Positions 53,501 to 62,269 of a stretch of 64,000 nucleotides of DNA are shown here, piece after piece; within the stretch, counting starts at the first letter, position 1, and each line of letters opens with the position of its first letter. The notes below the pieces were generated by a model. It was given only the letters and a program-made list of their open reading frames with translations, ran no database searches and was not told the origin of the DNA. The DNA is taken from NCBI GenBank assembly GCA_963832945.1, contig CAWHVV010000010.1:682001-746000 (forward strand). Reading direction: 5' to 3'. Both the position numbers and the translations under genes were made by a program. Source of the stretch: JAFEDN01 sp963832945 (lineage in GTDB: Bacteria; Pseudomonadota; Gammaproteobacteria; Coxiellales; Coxiellaceae).

Positions 53501-56500
53501 TTAATGTGCTGCGGAATAACGCCAGGTTGCTCTTTCGGCTGATTCCCTTTCAGATTCTCTGGGCGATTGAGAAAAAGCGTTTAACCATAGAATAATTTTC
53601 TTGATTTCACGAAAGCTTTGGGCAGTTTTTTGGCGGAAATTCTCATCAAAGGCAAAAGAGAAAGCAGATTTTTCAACGCTTCCGAAATCATGCCAGTTTC
53701 TGGCGCTCCATCCTATGGGATTTAGTAAAAAGGTTTTATAGGAATCCTGACAAAAACTTTTTTCATCAAAAATGAAGCGCTGTTCTGCTCCAAGCTGACC
53801 AAATTTTTTGGCGACAAAAGTGATCAGATCATCATTTTTCAAATAAGTCATAAAATTGATGAGCAATTTGAATCGTGAAGAAAAGGTTAACGTATTCTGC
53901 AGGGGCAATTCCACACAACCCACCGCCAGTATGAATAAAAAGCAATATTCCTCTCCCCATGACTGAATTTTAGCAAAAAATTCTTCGGGATAAGTTTCGG
54001 GTATTGGGTTGCCACTGTTAAAGTTGCGCATCTGGGTAATGCGATCAACCATCAGGGTGGCGAGATTGAGGAACGCCGGCATTAACTCAAATTTCGGGGA
54101 TATAGGAGAGAGTTTTTCAGGTTTATCGGAATCCAAATCTTTTGATTTGAAAGTCAGGGGAAAAGATTCTGGAATTTCCCTGCTGATGAGTTCAGCCGTG
54201 AGAAGGGGCGCCTGTTCAGACTCCTCCTTATCTTCAAACATCGGCGCAGGCATACTTGCGAAGCTGCTGCTTGATGAACTTGTGGAAGAAGAGGAAAAAA
54301 GGAAATCACGGTCTGAAGGATCATCCTGTTTCTCCTCACGTAACTTTATGAACATGGATGAGTCTTCCATAGAGAGTTCAATCTGCGAAACGCTGTTGTC
54401 AGGACTGGGGAGTTGACCTTCGCGCTTCTTTATTTCAGCGGAAATTTTTTTAATTATCCGGTGAATAATCTTATCCTGCCGTGGCTCCACCACGTTGAGA
54501 CGGTTCAGGGAACTAATACCCAACTCGTTACCGGGAGCTTCAGCCAAAACCCCCATGCTTCTCCAAAGAGGCCCATCGGGTTTGAAATCAGCGGTATTAA
54601 GTAGCAATTCTATCAAGAGTTCATGGCAACTAAATATAAATTTATCGCCCTGTCTGAACAGGCATAGCGATTTTACAAAATCAAAGTACCGGTGTTTTTC
54701 GATGCAGTTTTTTAATATGGCTTTTTTGCCGGCTTTATCGATACCCACATTCAAAGGATTTAGGGTTGTGGCGGAATTTACAAATATTTCTTCCAGTATC
54801 TTTACACTATGACGCACAAGGTTTTCCATACCTTCTCTTTGCGTATCCCGCCCGCTTGATACGCCTTTCCTTAAAATGACCGTGAGCCAATCAAATATCT
54901 TCATTAACTCAAAAAAACCGGTGGACGTTAAATAAAGATGGGAAAAATTATCAATAAGCACAGCAGGATTAGCCACAATAAATTTAAACGCTTTACTGGT
55001 AAATGCTTCTTCCCCTTTATTTAACCATTTCTGCAAACGTCCCAAAATAGGGTTAGGATTTGCGCCCAGAAATGCTTTAATGGCCAGCTCCTGGCCGGGG
55101 TGAGTCTCTCCTGAAAAGATCAGGAGATCAACAATGGTTTCCGCATGATCCGGATTATCTTTATATACTTTTAATCGGGTCTTTCGGGTGGTCGCTTCAT
55201 AAGGATCGTTATTATATAAAGAGGCGAAAAAATCATATAATCGGTAGTGTTTGGGACTCTCCATGATTCCTGAAAATATCCCGGACAAATGCGAGGATGG
55301 CAGCAACGCGTAACTGGTGTACGGAATTCCCAGCGTCCAGAGAGCGGCTGCGGATGTTGTCGCCTCGTCAGCAGTCTCATTCATTAAGGATCGCCAGGGT
55401 GAGATATGCCTGATTCCGGTTAGTGGCGCAGGCTCTAACGCATGCACCGGTTCCAATGTCCGCGTCATTCGCGGTGAGGGATGTGCCGGCTGCCTCGCAG
55501 AAATCATCGGCTGAGTCGCAGGCACAGATGTTTGACCAGGAATACGTTGTTGCTCAATTTTTCGCGTAGCGTTCAAACCTTTTCGAATATTGACGATAAG
55601 GCCCCGTATGTCCGCGTAAGATGTTCCTTCAAACCCGGGGATCTGGTTTCGGATTTGTGAATCGATTGAAATAAAATTGATAACGGATTCGATGATTGCC
55701 CGAAGCCTGTCTCTTTCCCTCTGGGTCTCTTTGGGATTTTTGTCTTCTCCGCTATCCGCATATTCGACAAAGGAATGCCCCGCTTTTTCGGTGATTTCCC
55801 TGTAGGCCAATAATGGGATTTCATATCTTTTAAGGATAAGAACATTATCCTGAGTAATGTTTTTCCGCTTCGGCGGGGCAGTGAGGCTGGGCAGTATTAA
55901 AGGTTGGGAGCCGGAGGGAAACTGGAAATCCTGAAATTTATCGGCATTTAGGAGTGTGATGCGCCATTGGCCGTTTTTATAACCGCAAATAGAAACCCGG
56001 CCTTTTTGATCTTTGGCTAAAACAGGGTTATTAAATTTTTGGCGAAGGGCACTGAGTAATTTGAAGTCCGAGGCATCCGGCGTGGAAACGAGCGTCAAAG
56101 AATAATGTTCGTTCATTAATTCCTGCAATATTTGGTCATCCGTCTGACCGGCTTCAATTTTTTCGCTGATTTTCTGACGCTCTTCACGGTCTCTGAGGAA
56201 ATCATTACCGGCAGCCCTAAGTTGCCTTTCGGTATAAAATTTTAAATATTTTTCAGTGAGGTCAAGGACAAGTGTTCCATTAAGAAGACCCAATATCGTC
56301 CTGATGTCTCCAGATTTAAACTGTGAATCCAGGCGTTTAAATTCCTGTGCATAATTTTTTTCATTTCCATTGCAGATACTGACAATGAACCTGATGTCCG
56401 CGGGATGATATTTCTCAGGCATGACGTTTTTATTCTCGGCAAGCCACTGGATCATGCCGGAGAGTTGGGTGATGACCGATGTCGGAAGGGAATTCCTTTC

Positions 56501-57124
56501 CTGGATTACCCATTCATACCATTCCTGCTGTATTCTTTTTTCATCCTGTTCGTTTACAAATTTGGTATAGTCTTTTCTCACCTCATCTAGTAATTTTTTG
56601 TGTCCGGGCTGAAGTTTTAATTCCAGAATAATTTTATCATCATCCGTATTGGCTTTAATTTTTTGGCGAATTTCAAGGACCAGTTTTTTCAATGACAGAT
56701 AAGAACCCTGACCACGACTTTCAATTTTAAAATCAGGGTCCTTCCTCATGACAGAGCCGGCCAGCCTTCGGTAATTCTTAATTCTGAATTCTCTTTCCTG
56801 CGGAGTCAGGTCTGGTATTGATGACAGTTTTTTAAATTCAGCATCCACTACTGTCTCAAGGTCCGCACCCGACTGCTGCTGAGTGCGGATATTTCTCACT
56901 TTTTCCCGAAATGGTTTAACGTTTTTCTCGGGGAGGTCGCGAATAATCGCGTCTATTGGCTCAAGATTCCCTCTTAAATCACTGCTGCTAATTTCAGCGT
57001 CCATGACGACTTCACAAAAAAAAGGATCTTCCCTGTAAAGCCGGTTAGCGTTTTCCTCCGGATTACGCTTTTTTTCGGGTATATCTGAGATTTTACTTTC
57101 CGATTTGTGATCGCCTTTTGACAT
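53501..57124 (-). CDS. 1207-residue protein of unknown function, probable N-terminal part of the giant
   Basis: ATG 57124 follows AAGGAG at spacing eight. No signal peptide. Charged helical N-terminal half (EKKRNPEENANRLYR; LKKLVLEIRQKIKAN); a strand module near residue 380 (GRVSICGYKNGQWRITLLNA) resembles the modules of the giant. Pro-rich stretch ~540-570, Ser-rich acidic tract near 960-985. The C-terminal text changes to RESERESAERATWRYSAAH just where the giant frame opens in the overlap (53504-53580), suggesting that one base was gained there and that both frames once made a single protein of about 5,900 residues. It follows the two-TM coiled-coil gene by 117 bases. Confidence 0.75.
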   Translation of the reverse strand: MSKGDHKSESKISDIPEKKRNPEENANRLYREDPFFCEVVMDAEISSSDLRGNLEPIDAIIRDLPEKNVKPFREKVRNIRTQQQSGADLETVVDAEFKKLSSIPDLTPQEREFRIKNYRRLAGSVMRKDPDFKIESRGQGSYLSLKKLVLEIRQKIKANTDDDKIILELKLQPGHKKLLDEVRKDYTKFVNEQDEKRIQQEWYEWVIQERNSLPTSVITQLSGMIQWLAENKNVMPEKYHPADIRFIVSICNGNEKNYAQEFKRLDSQFKSGDIRTILGLLNGTLVLDLTEKYLKFYTERQLRAAGNDFLRDREERQKISEKIEAGQTDDQILQELMNEHYSLTLVSTPDASDFKLLSALRQKFNNPVLAKDQKGRVSICGYKNGQWRITLLNADKFQDFQFPSGSQPLILPSLTAPPKRKNITQDNVLILKRYEIPLLAYREITEKAGHSFVEYADSGEDKNPKETQRERDRLRAIIESVINFISIDSQIRNQIPGFEGTSYADIRGLIVNIRKGLNATRKIEQQRIPGQTSVPATQPMISARQPAHPSPRMTRTLEPVHALEPAPLTGIRHISPWRSLMNETADEATTSAAALWTLGIPYTSYALLPSSHLSGIFSGIMESPKHYRLYDFFASLYNNDPYEATTRKTRLKVYKDNPDHAETIVDLLIFSGETHPGQELAIKAFLGANPNPILGRLQKWLNKGEEAFTSKAFKFIVANPAVLIDNFSHLYLTSTGFFELMKIFDWLTVILRKGVSSGRDTQREGMENLVRHSVKILEEIFVNSATTLNPLNVGIDKAGKKAILKNCIEKHRYFDFVKSLCLFRQGDKFIFSCHELLIELLLNTADFKPDGPLWRSMGVLAEAPGNELGISSLNRLNVVEPRQDKIIHRIIKKISAEIKKREGQLPSPDNSVSQIELSMEDSSMFIKLREEKQDDPSDRDFLFSSSSTSSSSSSFASMPAPMFEDKEESEQAPLLTAELISREIPESFPLTFKSKDLDSDKPEKLSPISPKFELMPAFLNLATLMVDRITQMRNFNSGNPIPETYPEEFFAKIQSWGEEYCFLFILAVGCVELPLQNTLTFSSRFKLLINFMTYLKNDDLITFVAKKFGQLGAEQRFIFDEKSFCQDSYKTFLLNPIGWSARNWHDFGSVEKSAFSFAFDENFRQKTAQSFREIKKIILWLNAFSQSPRESERESAERATWRYSAAH

Positions 57125-57241
57125 GAATTTCGCTCCTTCAATGAAATACCAATTTATTCAATTCTTCGCTTATTATTTTTTCCCGCCCTGGAATATTTTT
57201 TTAACTTAAAAAATTTCCAGGGCGAGAATTGTCGGCGACTC

Positions 57242-58588
57242 TTAGCCTCGTGGACTTATAAAACTATCTGTGGAAGTCACAGAAGTGGCGCCAGGGCGGT
57301 CGTCCGAACCTCTTCTGCCCTGGCCTCCTCCGGCAACGAACGATTGTGAATTAGACGCTTGAGTAGGAGTCTCCTTTTTTGCTCTACGATTCATCAATTC
57401 GTTGGTAACATCAGAAGTATGACCTTCTCTGGTTTCAGAAGCAGTGTTGTCCAGGCCACCCAATGTTTTCCCATCGCTCACGGTTTCCTTCAAAAGAATC
57501 TTTTCATCAAAGTCTTCTTCTAAGGGTGGGAGAGGGCTTCCCTTCAAATACTCCACCGCATTCTCCAGTCTTTTGAAGCGCTCTTTCAGTTGCGTAGCGG
57601 TAAGCTGTCCCTTTAATTCCTCTTTCAGTGCTTTGATTTCCTGGGTCAGTTTTTTGATTTCTTCTGCCTGCTCCTTTTCTTTGTCGGTCAGTTTTCTGAT
57701 GACTTCCGTTTGCGCCGTGGTCACCTGATGGGTATTCTCGCCGGCCTGACGCGTTTTTTCATTCTGATGATGTATATAACGATAAATGAAAAACTCAACT
57801 GTCCAGACCAGACCTAAAACACCCGCGGCATAATAGCCCATGCGCTCCAAATTTTTAAGTGACCAGACGTTATTCACCAAATTATAGATATCCGAAGTGA
57901 TTCCCCCCAATGCGTAAATACTATCGTCCGTCGTGTCGCCAGGATGAAAATCAGGAGCCTGATATGCATCAGCCACGTTAGCCTGGCTTTTCAGGTAAAG
58001 TCCTACACTAACGACTGCTCCGGCAGTTAGAAGGACAAATGTGCTTTTACATAAATTAGGCAGACAGCCGCAGCACGCCCAATTAAGAAAACTGGTGGTC
58101 TTATACCATAAACGCGTGGCTCCGCCTGCCTCAGCCGTCCGCTTGTCTTCTTCCCGGTCAGCGCGTTTTTTTGCTTCCAGCCTTATTAAAGGATCGTTGA
58201 CACCCTTGATTACCTCCTGCAGATGTTTCCACGCCTCCGTGGGTGTTGAGAATGGATCTTTCTCCTCAGAGGAAATTGTCACTGGAACCTGAGAGAGTCC
58301 TCTGCCGTTGCTGCCTGGACCAGGTTTAACATCTTTTTCATCGTCGTCGTTATCGGAAGGGATTAACGGCGTGATATTCGTAATAAATTTAATCTCCCCA
58401 CTTGGGCTTAAGGGGATGGAACCATTGCCTATATTAATCCGATTGCTGACGGAATGGGTTGTAGCACCAACTCCGTGTTTCTTTTCATCCCCCAAAGAGA
58501 CATATTCATTCATAAGGTCTTCTGGGGGGAGGCTCAATGAGTCAATGTCTTCTTTCTTACCTAAATTTATACTTCGATGATTATGCAT
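57242..58588 (-). CDS. Two-TM coiled-coil protein of unknown function in the pilus locus
   Basis: 448 residues, ATG seven bases after AGAGG. Disordered acidic N-terminus (residues 1-110), a Cys cluster CCGCLPNLC at 172-180, TM helices about 183-199 and 251-270 enclosing a short loop, a coiled coil about 293-346 (EVIRKLTDKEKEQAEEIKKL), and a disordered Ser/Thr/Gly C-terminus. No signal peptide, so both ends probably face the same side. Placed between the PilV-like gene and the 1207-residue gene, it could anchor the giant protein at the membrane, but nothing in the sequence proves this. Two TM helices plus coiled coil also resembles host-membrane effectors of Legionellales. Confidence 0.72.
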   Translation of the reverse strand: MHNHRSINLGKKEDIDSLSLPPEDLMNEYVSLGDEKKHGVGATTHSVSNRINIGNGSIPLSPSGEIKFITNITPLIPSDNDDDEKDVKPGPGSNGRGLSQVPVTISSEEKDPFSTPTEAWKHLQEVIKGVNDPLIRLEAKKRADREEDKRTAEAGGATRLWYKTTSFLNWACCGCLPNLCKSTFVLLTAGAVVSVGLYLKSQANVADAYQAPDFHPGDTTDDSIYALGGITSDIYNLVNNVWSLKNLERMGYYAAGVLGLVWTVEFFIYRYIHHQNEKTRQAGENTHQVTTAQTEVIRKLTDKEKEQAEEIKKLTQEIKALKEELKGQLTATQLKERFKRLENAVEYLKGSPLPPLEEDFDEKILLKETVSDGKTLGGLDNTASETREGHTSDVTNELMNRRAKKETPTQASNSQSFVAGGGQGRRGSDDRPGATSVTSTDSFISPRG

Positions 58589-58628
58589 ACTGGCACCTCT
58601 CTTTAGTTAGTTAACAATATAAATACAA

Positions 58629-59912
58629 TTACCAAAAATTTTTACCGGTTTGTTTTACCGCCAAATTCGCTGAAGCCGGTGATGACTGGTTGCACATCGC
58701 TATATAGGACGCTCCGACAGCGCCGCTGCGGCCACCCGCTGCGTCAGCACATCCACCAGAGATAACGCCGCCTGAGTTCCTGACAGGCACGCAGGTACAG
58801 ACCTGCAAATCATTTTGCATGTGAGTGGTGCATCCATTCGTCACCAACGCTCCGCCATTCTGGTAACCATAAGTACCCACCATTGTGACCTGACATTTGG
58901 CAGCGCCGTCAGGAAGTGGACCGGTTGGGCAATAGTCTTTCGTGTAATCAACCCAATAAGGGGGCTTGCCCGCATAAGGATTTGTTTCAGGGGCTCCGGA
59001 TAATTCATACACAGGATCCACCGTGACGGTATTTGAAGGACTCCCGGTAGAGCCGGAGTAGCGATCCATTCGCACGAAGTTGGGAACGACGTATATGGTC
59101 GCATATTCTCCAGGCTTGCATTGAAATCCAATTTCGTATTGGGATAATGAATTAAGCTCGGTATCGCCACAGCCCTTTTTAGAATTAGTGCAAAATTGTT
59201 CAGACAGTGTGGTTCTTCGGCAATAAACATTAACTCCCGAACCCGGCTGCTTATTCTGAACACTGCCGGTGAGCGCATCGATATTCGAATCGCAATTACC
59301 AACCCCGGCAACATAGCTGGCGCCCAAATTTCCGCCGCCTGCGGCAGGCATTGCCACCACGGCTTTGACATAACAGGCTCCGCTGGTGCAGACGCTGCTG
59401 GGAACGCTCGTTGGTTCAGCATTAGGATCATTAGTGATGATCGCGTTGGGTAACCGTGCGGCAATGCGTTGCGCAATGGACACTGCGGTGGCGTCGCCGC
59501 TATCGCCGGTGCTGACGGCTACCCAAAAACGTTTCGCTTTTTGTTCGCCGGCTGTCCCCGCTGCTGTATCGTCACCATTCCAGCAGATAGGTACGCCCAG
59601 ATTACTCAGGTTGCTTTCGTTAGGAAGATAATTCTGTACGAAGACGGTGTCTGCGGGAGCAGCAAAGCAGTTAGAACCGCTCCAGTTTTTCTTGGGCCAC
59701 TTCGACTGGTTGGCGAGATTGTAGGAAATTCCTGCTTCAAGAACGTGTTGGATATTCAGCGCGGCAATATTGATGCGGTCGGAAGCGGCTTTGTCACGAT
59801 AAGTTTTTACTCCCAGCGAAGCAATAAATGCCAGCACTGTAACCACCAAGAGCAACTCGATAAGAGTGTAACCTTTTTGTGTGCATCTATTTTTAATACG
59901 ACATGCAATCAT
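58629..59912 (-). CDS. pilV: PilV-like minor prepilin, Cys-rich
   Basis: Start at ATG 59912, giving a 14-residue leader MIACRIKNRCTQKG before YTLIELLLVVTVLAFIASLG, the type IV prepilin site with Glu at +5; a longer frame to 59975 is less likely. 427 residues. The mature part carries many Cys (for example SVCTSGACYVKAV, EQFCTNSKKGCGD, QVCTCVPVRN), suggesting a disulfide-stabilised tip protein. PilV in R64 is the tip adhesin and has a switching C-terminus; no shufflon repeats or recombinase are visible next to this gene. Confidence 0.78.
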   Translation of the reverse strand: MIACRIKNRCTQKGYTLIELLLVVTVLAFIASLGVKTYRDKAASDRINIAALNIQHVLEAGISYNLANQSKWPKKNWSGSNCFAAPADTVFVQNYLPNESNLSNLGVPICWNGDDTAAGTAGEQKAKRFWVAVSTGDSGDATAVSIAQRIAARLPNAIITNDPNAEPTSVPSSVCTSGACYVKAVVAMPAAGGGNLGASYVAGVGNCDSNIDALTGSVQNKQPGSGVNVYCRRTTLSEQFCTNSKKGCGDTELNSLSQYEIGFQCKPGEYATIYVVPNFVRMDRYSGSTGSPSNTVTVDPVYELSGAPETNPYAGKPPYWVDYTKDYCPTGPLPDGAAKCQVTMVGTYGYQNGGALVTNGCTTHMQNDLQVCTCVPVRNSGGVISGGCADAAGGRSGAVGASYIAMCNQSSPASANLAVKQTGKNFW

Positions 59913-59978
59913 TAGTATTCCATACGGATAACTTCTTTGTGTACCGATTTTACATAATCGAGCCGCCAATAGCAAATT

Positions 59979-60596
59979 TTAATTAGCGCAAAAGGAACCC
60001 GAGAATTCAGGCATGGGCGCGCCACCGGTTCCGTTTTCGTTTTGGCTGGCGCGAAAATAGGCGCCGGCGCCATTGAGAATCCACGAATTATCACCTGCCT
60101 GCACATAACTATTCGTGGGTAAACTGTCCCATATTAAAATATTATTCTGCGCATCAATTTTTGCAGCTAATTGTTGCTGAAACCAGGCAACCTGTTTATC
60201 GCTTAACTTCGCCGACAGGATAGCCTGGATTTCAAGTTGATAGACAGGCTTGGGAGTAAGCCCCTTTGTGGTCTGACCTGTGTCGATTAATTTTGCAGCG
60301 TATTGCGCGACCAATGGCGGGCGATTACAAACAACGTCGCCGTATTGCTGGAGGTCCTGGCAATTGATATTTCCCGCAGCCTCGGCGAATTCACCATTTT
60401 GCTTGCAGCCTGTCGCATGGAAATAAATATCTAACGCTCGCTGTAGGGATTTAATATCCGATTCTATTTGTAAGGTTTGTGTACGGCGCTGTTTCTGCTG
60501 GTAGTGATGCATGGACCACGAAATAATCGCGCCCATGCATACCAAAACCAGTAACAACTCCAGTAAAGTAAAACCAGATGGCCTGGATTTAATCAA
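59979..60596 (-). CDS. Type IV prepilin-like protein
   Basis: 205 residues. Leader MIKSRPSG before FTLLELLLVLVCMGAIISW, a class III prepilin signal with Glu at +5. The soluble part has Cys at about 64, 79, 88 and 203. It stands between PilS and the PilV-like gene, where R64 has pilT/pilU, so it is an extra pilin, perhaps a minor subunit that primes assembly. No lytic transglycosylase or peptidase signature is present in it. Confidence 0.8.
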   Translation of the reverse strand: MIKSRPSGFTLLELLLVLVCMGAIISWSMHHYQQKQRRTQTLQIESDIKSLQRALDIYFHATGCKQNGEFAEAAGNINCQDLQQYGDVVCNRPPLVAQYAAKLIDTGQTTKGLTPKPVYQLEIQAILSAKLSDKQVAWFQQQLAAKIDAQNNILIWDSLPTNSYVQAGDNSWILNGAGAYFRASQNENGTGGAPMPEFSGSFCAN

Positions 60597-60613
60597 GAGA
60601 ACATTCCACGAAT

Positions 60614-61117
60614 TTAAGTTGTACCTGGAATGGTTCCATTAAGATAAACAATAGCCGAACCTGCGGTTGTGGTGCAATCAACTACTTTTGGTCCGTAACT
60701 CTCCTGTAAATTGCTGCACAGCGATGTAGAGGGCAATGGGATGGTAATTGTACCCAATCCATTGTTTCCAGTCGCGACGCCGATAGTGATATTCTTACCC
60801 CATGGCGTTATCTGAAAACAGCCTTTTTGTGAGCCGGAATTACAACTCATGTTTTTGGGATCCTGACTGATGTAACCGCCATTCACTAAAGTATCCCAGC
60901 TTAAGGATGAAAAAGAGGGGTTATTAACTGCATAACTTTCAACGGCAGACATATCCACGCCAATGGCCGTTCTCACCATGTTGAGTTTTTGATTGGTGCT
61001 CGCGGTTGTAAAATATTGTACCGCCATCACCAAAATAATGGCAATAATTGCTAAAGACAGCAAGACCTCAAGTAACGAAATACCTGCCTGTTTTAACTTC
61101 CCGTTGAAAGTCTTCAT
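60614..61117 (-). CDS. pilS: Major pilin PilS (type IVb prepilin)
   Basis: 167 residues, ATG seven bases after GAGGT. Leader MKTFNGKLKQAG before ISLLEVLLSLAIIAIILVMA: cleavage after Gly, Glu at +5. The C-terminal part has four Cys, including a likely terminal disulfide loop (LCSNLQ ... VVDCTTTAG), as in type IVb pilins. It follows pilR, as in R64. Mature length about 155 residues suits the main fibre subunit. Confidence 0.85.
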   Translation of the reverse strand: MKTFNGKLKQAGISLLEVLLSLAIIAIILVMAVQYFTTASTNQKLNMVRTAIGVDMSAVESYAVNNPSFSSLSWDTLVNGGYISQDPKNMSCNSGSQKGCFQITPWGKNITIGVATGNNGLGTITIPLPSTSLCSNLQESYGPKVVDCTTTAGSAIVYLNGTIPGTT

Positions 61118-61207
61118 GTTTTTTACCTCATAAAAAAATAGTTACTGATTACGCTATACCACGAGAGGTATGTAGCGTACCACATTTCATTTCCTATGCA
61201 AAGTCTC

Positions 61208-62269
61208 CTAAAAGCTCAGAGAACTGCCTACGGTATAAATACCAAAGACAATCGTCATTGCAATCCCTGCGCCGATCAATAAAAGTAAACCGCCCAATAC
61301 TTTACCGGTAGCGTCAATTCTTTTGGAAGTGCGAACCCGGGCTTGACGCCCGAGGCTGATTAATGCATCAGCAAAGCCCTTACTTTTCGCCACTACCCGC
61401 AAACGCATCAAATCGTTACGACTGATTAAATTAGTGTCCAAAACATCGGCGATATTTTCCTCTCCTCCGCTAAGACGGTATTCCATTTGTAATAAATGCC
61501 AGGACAGGTAAGGAGAGGCATCGTATTGCATGGTGCTTAAAGCCTGTCTGATCATTACTCCGTTCGCTACCAGCAATCCCAAAGTTTCCATAAATCGCGC
61601 CGCCAGCGATGCGCGGTATAGCGAAAAAAATGGGATATCATCTATCCACCCACGGACATGGCCGGTGACATTTTTTAAAACATTGTTCACAATGATACCC
61701 AGTAAACCCGCGGTTAATAGCATCAACCACCAGCCATTTTCCACGATCGATCCCATTCTATATAAATTTTTACCAACCTGCGGCCAGGTAGCCATGGGCT
61801 TAATTTCGAGAAAGCTGGTCAGTACTGAATTTCTTATAAAAGCCGTGATCCCCAGCGCTAATATAATAACGCTGATAGGGTAAAGCACCGAAGCTAAAAA
61901 CGCGTTTAAGGTCCCAGCATAACTGGTGTACATGTTGGCGGCGGCGCGCAATGTTTGTGGCAAAGCGCCGTTTGATTCACCGACTCGAATGATTTCCACT
62001 ACCGCGTGTGAAAACCATGGCTGCATGCCATCGGCAAGGCTTTGGCCCTTGGCAATGCTGACTGCAATCGCCTCGGCTACTTTTTTGGTGATACCGCCGG
62101 AGACGCCGATAATCACGTCGATCGCCTGACTGGCAGGCACACCATCTTCAATCAGGGCCGCCAGATCCTGCAAAAAAGCCTGCTGGGGCTTGCGGTTGAA
62201 TTGCATGCGATGCCATCGCTGCAGCAGAGGCTGTGTGTAAGGATATTTCAACAACCACTGATAATTCAT
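61208..62269 (-). CDS. pilR: Inner membrane pilus platform protein PilR (GspF family)
   Basis: 353 residues. Two T2SSF domains, the first with FLQDLAALIEDGVPASQAID and the second with SLAARFMETLGLLVANGVM, plus TM helices near 140-160, 185-205 and the C-terminus (GGLLLLIGAGIAMTIVFGIY). It anchors the pilus motor. The ATG overlaps the PilQ stop (62266-62269). Confidence 0.88.
   Translation of the reverse strand: MNYQWLLKYPYTQPLLQRWHRMQFNRKPQQAFLQDLAALIEDGVPASQAIDVIIGVSGGITKKVAEAIAVSIAKGQSLADGMQPWFSHAVVEIIRVGESNGALPQTLRAAANMYTSYAGTLNAFLASVLYPISVIILALGITAFIRNSVLTSFLEIKPMATWPQVGKNLYRMGSIVENGWWLMLLTAGLLGIIVNNVLKNVTGHVRGWIDDIPFFSLYRASLAARFMETLGLLVANGVMIRQALSTMQYDASPYLSWHLLQMEYRLSGGEENIADVLDTNLISRNDLMRLRVVAKSKGFADALISLGRQARVRTSKRIDATGKVLGGLLLLIGAGIAMTIVFGIYTVGSSLSF

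Noticed and set aside
58629..59976. Shufflon at the PilV 3' end
   Set aside because: No inverted repeated segments or site-specific recombinase are visible near the C-terminal coding part.
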